From: Euphrasia confusa
Taxonomy: Eukaryota; Streptophyta; Magnoliopsida; Lamiales; Orobanchaceae
Length of the DNA stretch: 64,000 nucleotides
Assembly: GCA_954870475.1 (NCBI GenBank)
Contig: OX940968.1
Location: 14,417,312-14,481,311, forward strand
Reading direction: 5' to 3'
Of this stretch, positions 58,823-64,000 are shown piece by piece. Position 1 is the stretch's first letter. The number at the start of each line of letters is the position of its first letter. The notes under the pieces are model-generated. The model worked only from the letters and a program-made list of their open reading frames with translations, was not told the origin of the DNA and ran no database searches. Made by a program: the position numbers and the translations under genes.

Positions 58823-59747
58823 TGTTGGAGTTGTGTACTTAATGTCTAGATTTAAGTACCGGTAAACTCCCGGTCATAGCATTTAACCTATTTAATTAAT
58901 AAACAATTATTTGCAATTAATTATTATTAATTATTTACGCAAAATATAGTCCTGGATTTTATACGTTATAGTTAGTATGGTGCGCATGGGCGTACAGAAG
59001 ATCATACTATCGGTTGCTCGTATTTAATCGAACAGTTGCTCACGACCTAGATGGACACGGACCAATCCATCGGTATAGTCGTTGTGTGAGAGACAAAATA
59101 ATTTATCTTAATTATTTTATCACACTTGTACACTTGGTGTATTGGGCGGATCAGCTTGAGATTTATTGATTAGGATTGCCTTGGATAATCAATATAAATC
59201 TCGGAGTATTTTATTCTTAATCCCCGATATTATTGCGGGTGTGTATATTTAATACTAGAGGCTTTGATTTTCCAAAGGAATTAACCGATTTAATTATTGG
59301 GTTAATTACCGGTAAAGTTGGGTCGCTATATTTTATATATGACATGCCGTGAATACTTGACGGGAAAGTGTATCCCGAAAGGGTTGATAATATCCCCGAG
59401 ATGAGTTCATAAGGAATTATTGTGTAAACCTCATGAGTGGATTCGTTCCGCACAATAATAAAGGTTGAACGGTACTAGTCTCGGATATAAGATATGAATA
59501 TTATTTATTGAGCAATAAATAAATTTATTCATGGATATTTAAATCTTAAATACACGGAATAAATAATACTACTTGGAGAAATATTATTTGATATAATATG
59601 GAATAATATTGGGAGTGCAATTTTATTTATATAGTGGAAAATAAATAAAATTAATATTGATAAGAATTAATGGATTTGGGTTGGACCCAATTTAATTTTC
59701 AATATTGAAGCCCAATATCTATTCTCCTTATGATCCCCTACGTAGCC

Positions 59748-59754
59748 TATATAA
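59748..59754 (+). promoter_or_regulatory. TATA box of element G LTR
   Basis: TATATAA inside CTACGTAGCC-TATATAA-GCACTACATGG, a context conserved in every LTR of the family here. It places the transcript start about 59780, upstream of the hairpin ladder. Confidence 0.75.
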
Positions 59755-60035
59755 GCACTACATGGTCTTCACTTTCAAGGAGAGAATTAATTGACCTACG
59801 CCAATCATAAAATCTTGAGAGTGAGGAGGATCCATAGAGTTCGATAGATCGTCGCTCACACGACGTTCGAACGAGGTGCAAGGAATACGCGGGAAGGTCA
59901 CAAGGTCTTCAACCGAATTCGTTTCTCCGTACAACGATTCGAGGTAATAATCATAAAACCCCTTTTATTATTTGTGATTGTTTTAATCGTGATGTGTACA
60001 TGAACAAGACGATCCGGGAACGTCGAGACTGGGAT

Positions 60036-60478
60036 ACGGGGATCTCGCGATCCCCGTCGGGATCGAAGAAGGGGCGGCCGAACCCTAGGGTTCGACCGCC
60101 GGCGCGCGGGCGTGAGGGGAGCCCCGGCTGGACGCCGGGGCGAGCGATCGACGTGAAGTCGATCGCTGGGGGTTCGGCCGTGGGCTGGTGCCACGGCGGA
60201 TCGAACCCCCCGGCCTCCCTCCGCCGGTGGTGCGCGCAAAGGGAGAAGGCCGCGGCTGGACGCCGCGGCTGGGGCGATCGAACCCTAGTTCGATCGCCGG
60301 GGACCGTCGCGGCTTCGCGCCGCGACTGGTGGTCCCCCTCCCGTCGGATGGCGGCGGTGAGTCGCCGGACTCACCGCCAAGGGGCTGTTCCGAACAGCCC
60401 CGGCGATCGCCATGCACGGCGATCGCGAACCCCGCGATGGGGTTCGGCTAGGGTTTAGCCGCGGGTTCATCCCGCGGC
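60036..60478 (+). repeat. GC-rich hairpin ladder in the LTR of element G
   Basis: Thirteen hairpins in 443 bp: 60036-60057 (9-bp stem), 60073-60100 (12 with one mismatch), 60122-60140 (7, loop TGGAC), 60143-60167 (10), 60177-60197 (7), 60249-60269 (8, loop TGGAC), 60273-60298 (10), 60306-60326 (8), 60353-60378 (11, loop GCCG), 60381-60401 (8), 60403-60426 (9), 60427-60445 (7), 60458-60478 (8). Apart from the one marked, all stems are perfect. Confidence 0.88.
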
Positions 60479-60704
60479 GATGCTCTCGTCGAGCCCGGTT
60501 CTTCGCGTGGTGTTCGCGTTCGTAATTTCCGACCCGCGGGAGAAAATCGGCTGGGGGCGGGCTGCGTGTCTTCGGGCGCGTAGTCTCCAAAGGTCGGACT
60601 TCTGCGGATGAGTTGGTGTTCGTGCGGTTTCCGGCGACGGGTTTTCGGTTGGGTTATCGGTTCCGCATTATTTTTGATAGCCCGGGACATCGAATCCCAG
60701 CAAT

Positions 60705-60716
60705 TGGTATCAGAGC
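60705..60716 (+). other. Element G primer binding site
   Basis: TGGTATCAGAGC, 2 nt after the LTR; initiator tRNA-Met type. Confidence 0.95.
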
Positions 60717-62802
60717 GTTTTGGTTTCGTGTTCATGTACATATTCGATTATTGTTCTACCTTGCAGGATTTCCGGCTATCATGGTTGGATTTAATTAATT
60801 TATTTTTTAATTAATTATCATGATTATTAAACTCTCGGACATGTCGAGATTCGTTTTTGTGTGGTTGAATGTTGTAATAGTAAAAATTCGGGGGTTGACC
60901 GAATTTAGGATTTATTATTACGCACTTTATTTTCCGGAAAATGTATAGGGTCGATTTCATGTATAGAATCGATACCGGAATTGTAATTTAAATTATTGTA
61001 ATTTTTATTACGTTGGTTCGATGATGAGACGATTGCCGGAAGACGAAGACGTGTGACGAAGACGAAAGGGACGAAAAACCGGGGAGTCGATCAACCCCAT
61101 GATCGACCCCATGACCGAAGCCATGGGGAGGGGTCGATCGCGCCTCGGCTGGGGCTGCCGCCGGTGGTGGTGGCCGGACAGCTGGGGTGGCGGCGGCGTG
61201 CCCTCTTCCGGTGGTGGCGGCGGTCGGTGGGGGTGGTATGGGGATCTCCCGACTCATACCACTTCTACCGTTATTCACTTTCCAAAATTAATTCGGATTT
61301 TTTCCTATTTGAGTACTTTCCTTTTAGGAAAAATACTCATGGATTAGGAAAAGAATTAATTTAAATTAATTTTATTTCTATTGATTTATTTCCTTCATGG
61401 AATTAGTCATAGATTAGAAATTTAATTAATTTAGTACTAAATTTATTTTTCCTATTTGATTATTCCTACTCATGGGAATATTCATGGATTAGGAATAAAA
61501 ATAAATTTGGAAAGTAGTGAGTCCTAATTTATTTTATTTCCTTGTTCTATTATAGATGTCTTCTAGAATATTCCAAATTTTATTTGGATAGATTATTCTA
61601 AAGATTTAATAAGAACTAGATAGGAAAATAAATAAATAAAAATATTAATAATATTTAATTTTATTTTTGATATATTCAATTGACTTAATTTTCGAATTAA
61701 GTAACTTTTGGATTAATTGAAAATAAATATATTTAAATATTGGAAATTAATATTCTCGTCACATGAAGCATTCAAGAAACGAAGACTGAAGACTAGAGGA
61801 TGCATATGAAGATAAAGCCATGATAGTCGGGAAAATAATTCTCTAGCATTATTTTGACTATGTGACCTATGTGCTTTATTGCTTTCATGCATGCTATATG
61901 TGTTTATTTTTATGCACTAGATAGCGTATCCTTTTATCGTAAAAAGCTAAGTGGGAGAGGGGATGGAAACATTCCCATGGTCTCCATCACTGTTTTCTTG
62001 GTAACTTTTATGGACTTTCGAAGTTCATATAGACAAGTCATTGGAGGAGAATTCTTGTAATTCCTCTTACAAGAAACATTGATCAAGTTTATCAAACAAT
62101 GCCTAATTTGTCTTTCTGAAACTGACTTCAAGTCGACTCATTCTCACCCCGGGGAGTGGAATGGAGCCAGAGCCACTTGGTCATGTGGATGACACAAATT
62201 AGAGACTTTCGTGCCATTCTTTGATAGGTGGGTCGTTTGTCTGCTCGGCTCCCTCATTTATGAGAGATAGGGTCGCTCGCATGGTGAATCACTGGTTAGA
62301 AACTTCGAGTTTCACTTATGATTCTCCAAGTCTTGATTTAAGAAATCGAATGGTTCTTGTAATTGGGAGTCAATTATAAAGATCTCTTGGTATAGTAAAC
62401 GTCCACACCACGTGGCTTGCTATGCCGACGGATTTTGGATTAATTGATGTAGACAGTTATAAGTAATTGTGAAGAGTTGTGAAATTGTCGTAAACGTCCA
62501 CACCACGTGGCTTGCGGTGACGTAGCAATTCCAAGCGATGTACTTTAGTGCTGAGTGATGGTTTACACTTAGATACGCGTCATAGTATTCTTCCCCACGA
62601 AGTTACGCTATGATTGATGTATGACCGAAGAAAAACTAATTGCTAAATCATTTGGGTGGGTAAACGTCCACACCACGTGGCTTGCTTTACCTGATGGGAT
62701 TTTAGACGCAATTAGTAATTTAATGATATTATTTAAGGGAGATAATATCGGACATTAAATTGATTGTTTGTTTACATGTGCTTATAGGTTTAGAGAATAG
62801 CT
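60717..62802 (+). other. Element G untranslated leader
   Basis: A GC-rich part at 61070-61250, an AT-rich part at 61270-61760, then the conserved part next to gag. Frames in the GC-rich part (for example 61053-61364) are not conserved as protein in the other copies. Confidence 0.6.
62395..62685 (+). promoter_or_regulatory. Element G leader: four conserved hairpins
   Basis: Motif copies at 62395-62420, 62490-62515 and 62660-62685 have stem CCAC/GTGG and loop ACCAC. The first has an added outer stem GGTATAG/CTATGCC. The fourth hairpin at 62580-62613 has outer stem TCATAG/CTATGA (TTATAG/CTATAA in A, a paired change), inner stem CTTC/GAAG and loop CCCAC. Spacings are 95 and 170 nt. Confidence 0.82.
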
Positions 62803-63621
62803 ATGAATCCACTTTCTATGATACTCAAGGAACAAAAACTCACTGGTCCCAATTACATTGATTGGAAGAGAAATTTGGACATTGTCCTGACTGCTGAAGA
62901 GTACAAGTTTGTACTCTATGAGCAATGCCCTGCTGAGCCCACGGCCGCCTCAACTGATGAGGAAAAAGAAGCATTTCGGAAGTGGAAAAAGGCTGATGAA
63001 ATGGCTAGGTGCTATATTTTGGCTTCTATGTCAAATGTGCTCCAAACCCAGCATCAGTCAATGGACACTGCCGAGGATATGTTATTTAACCTCAAGGAGA
63101 TGTTTGGGCATCATGACCGTGCGGCTAGGCAAGATGCCATGAGAGTCCTCATGTCAACTACTCAGTCTGAAGGAACGCCTGTCGAGGAGCACGTTCTCAA
63201 GATGATGAGTCTGTTGAATGAATTGGAGGTCCTAGGAGCTATGATTGATGGTGAGACACAAGTCGACATCATACTCCAGTCTCTGACCCCTAGTTTTGAG
63301 CAGTTTCGTATGAGCTATAATATGGGTAAACTGTCTTATACTCTTGCGCAACTCCTGACTGAACTGAAGGCGGCAGAGGGGATCTACAAGAAGGGCAAGT
63401 CTCAAGCGCTTGTAACTACCAAGCCCAAAAGCTTGAAAGCTATTGGAGGTAGGGGCAAGAAAAGGAAGCAAGCCATAAAACCCAGTGGTGCCAAGAGGAA
63501 TGGACCACGAGTGGGGGCTAGTAAGCCAAAGGGCTTGTGCTTCCGATGCAAGAAGTCTGGACACTGGAAGTCTGAATGTCCTCTCAGAGGTACGAATTTT
63601 TCTTTAGTCGTAAAAACATAG
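62803..63621 (+). CDS. Element G Gag (UBN2-type capsid plus zinc knuckle)
   Basis: 272 aa from MNPLSMILKEQKLTGPNYID. Ty1/copia Gag forms the cytoplasmic virus-like particle and packages element RNA. The N-terminal part has the family pattern LTGPNYxxWKRNLD. The central UBN2-like core includes FNLKEMFGHHDRAARQDAM, MMSLLNELEVLGAMIDGETQ, then VDIILQSLTPSFEQFRMSYN. A basic linker leads to a complete zinc knuckle at 246-259 (C-F-R-C-K-K-S-G-H-W-K-S-E-C). The ATG follows the last leader hairpin by about 115 nt. The frame ends at TAG after SLVVKT, whereas in element D the same frame continues into protease, so this stop is probably a mutation. It is the only gag in the window with the core intact. 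Confidence 0.85.
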   Translation: MNPLSMILKEQKLTGPNYIDWKRNLDIVLTAEEYKFVLYEQCPAEPTAASTDEEKEAFRKWKKADEMARCYILASMSNVLQTQHQSMDTAEDMLFNLKEMFGHHDRAARQDAMRVLMSTTQSEGTPVEEHVLKMMSLLNELEVLGAMIDGETQVDIILQSLTPSFEQFRMSYNMGKLSYTLAQLLTELKAAEGIYKKGKSQALVTTKPKSLKAIGGRGKKRKQAIKPSGAKRNGPRVGASKPKGLCFRCKKSGHWKSECPLRGTNFSLVVKT

Positions 63622-64000
63622 TCAGCGGTATTATCTACCAGAATTCTGGTGTGTAGATAAGGAACCACTGACGGTATGTGCATTTCTTTAAATGCAGGGG
63701 TTCCAGAAAACCCGGCGACTTAGAGAAGAAGAATTCGAGTCTACATGGGCGAAGCTGTTGGGGTAGCAGCGGTTGCAGTGGAAGACATTTATCTGTTTTA
63801 AGTTTTCATTTCAGTTATTGCTTATGTACCCCTTTATTTTGAAAAAGAACTTCGTTCTGGTTTTCTTTATTATTAATGGATATTTTATTTCTTTAATCAT
63901 TTGATGGTTTGGATAAGAAATAATGGTGATATCTATTATGGTACATTAGATAGCAATATGTGATTGATGAATCCTTAGTCTACCACGATGCAACAAACCG
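63622..64000 (+). pseudogene. Element G protease region, decayed
   Basis: Aligned to D, this region should encode the DTGA protease, but the aspartate region and several frames are interrupted by stops. The window ends here. Confidence 0.6.

Larger units (their letters stand above)
58823..60702 (+). repeat. Element G 5' LTR
   Basis: 1,880 bp, TGTTGGAGTTGTG...CGAATCCCAGCA; the end reads CCCAGCA instead of CCAACA. Its size is close to A's LTR. Confidence 0.93.
58823..64000 (+). mobile_element. Element G: copia element, 5' part
   Basis: Plus-strand copy with a full 5' LTR, primer site, leader, open gag and decayed protease at the window edge. It inserted into the 5' LTR of element F. The 3' part lies outside the window, so LTR identity and target duplication cannot be checked here. 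Confidence 0.9.

Overview
The window looks like repeat-dense intergenic DNA of an angiosperm, probably a eudicot. It is AT-rich, its introns are of plant type, it carries (CCCTAAA)-like tracts, and its LTR retrotransposons have the usual initiator-tRNA-Met primer site TGGTATCAGAGC. I see no tRNA, rRNA or CRISPR array. Only one host gene can be read as intact: a small secreted leucine-rich-repeat (LRR) protein gene on the minus strand at 24.2-25.4 kb. It is split into six short exons, so it does not appear as a long ORF.

Layout. 0-6.5 kb holds gene debris (3' part of a methylenetetrahydrofolate reductase gene with a nonsense codon, a LINE scrap, a decayed LRR paralogue, a WRKY C-terminal domain with altered zinc ligands) and telomere-like and minisatellite repeats. 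7.37-16.30 kb is a complete, young Ty1/copia element (called A here, minus strand, 1,890-bp LTRs, 5-bp target duplication) inserted into an unidentified ORF. 18.01-20.69 kb is a second young element (H), only 2.7 kb long. 21.9-22.9 kb has broken pieces of a sulfotransferase-like gene and a DiT1-like 2-oxoglutarate/malate translocator gene. 24.2-25.4 kb is the LRR gene, followed by a Mutator-type MITE at 26.5 kb.

From 27.5 kb onward the window is a nest of retrotransposons: a copia LTR (B) split by an unidentified 2.4-kb insertion (X) and then by a gypsy (Athila/Tat-like) element; copia F, whose two halves lie at 36.3-39.1 and 54.8-58.8 kb; between them a 5'-truncated copia E (plus strand) and a complete copia D (39.1-48.1 kb, gag-pol frame with only two nonsense codons); finally copia G (plus strand, from 58.8 kb to past the window end) with an open gag.

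A, B, D, E, F and G are one copia family. Two features stand out. First, the untranslated leader of A, D, E, F and G carries four small hairpins at fixed spacing; their loops carry the same short word at all four sites of one element, yet the word differs between elements, and the stems show compensatory changes. Second, the part of the LTR downstream of the TATA box carries a ladder of GC-rich hairpins whose stems covary between copies. Several copies share deletions in gag while having nearly identical LTRs or intact target duplications, which suggests a non-autonomous family moved in trans. I consider the leader/LTR RNA architecture the best candidate for an undescribed system here. All alignments were done by eye.
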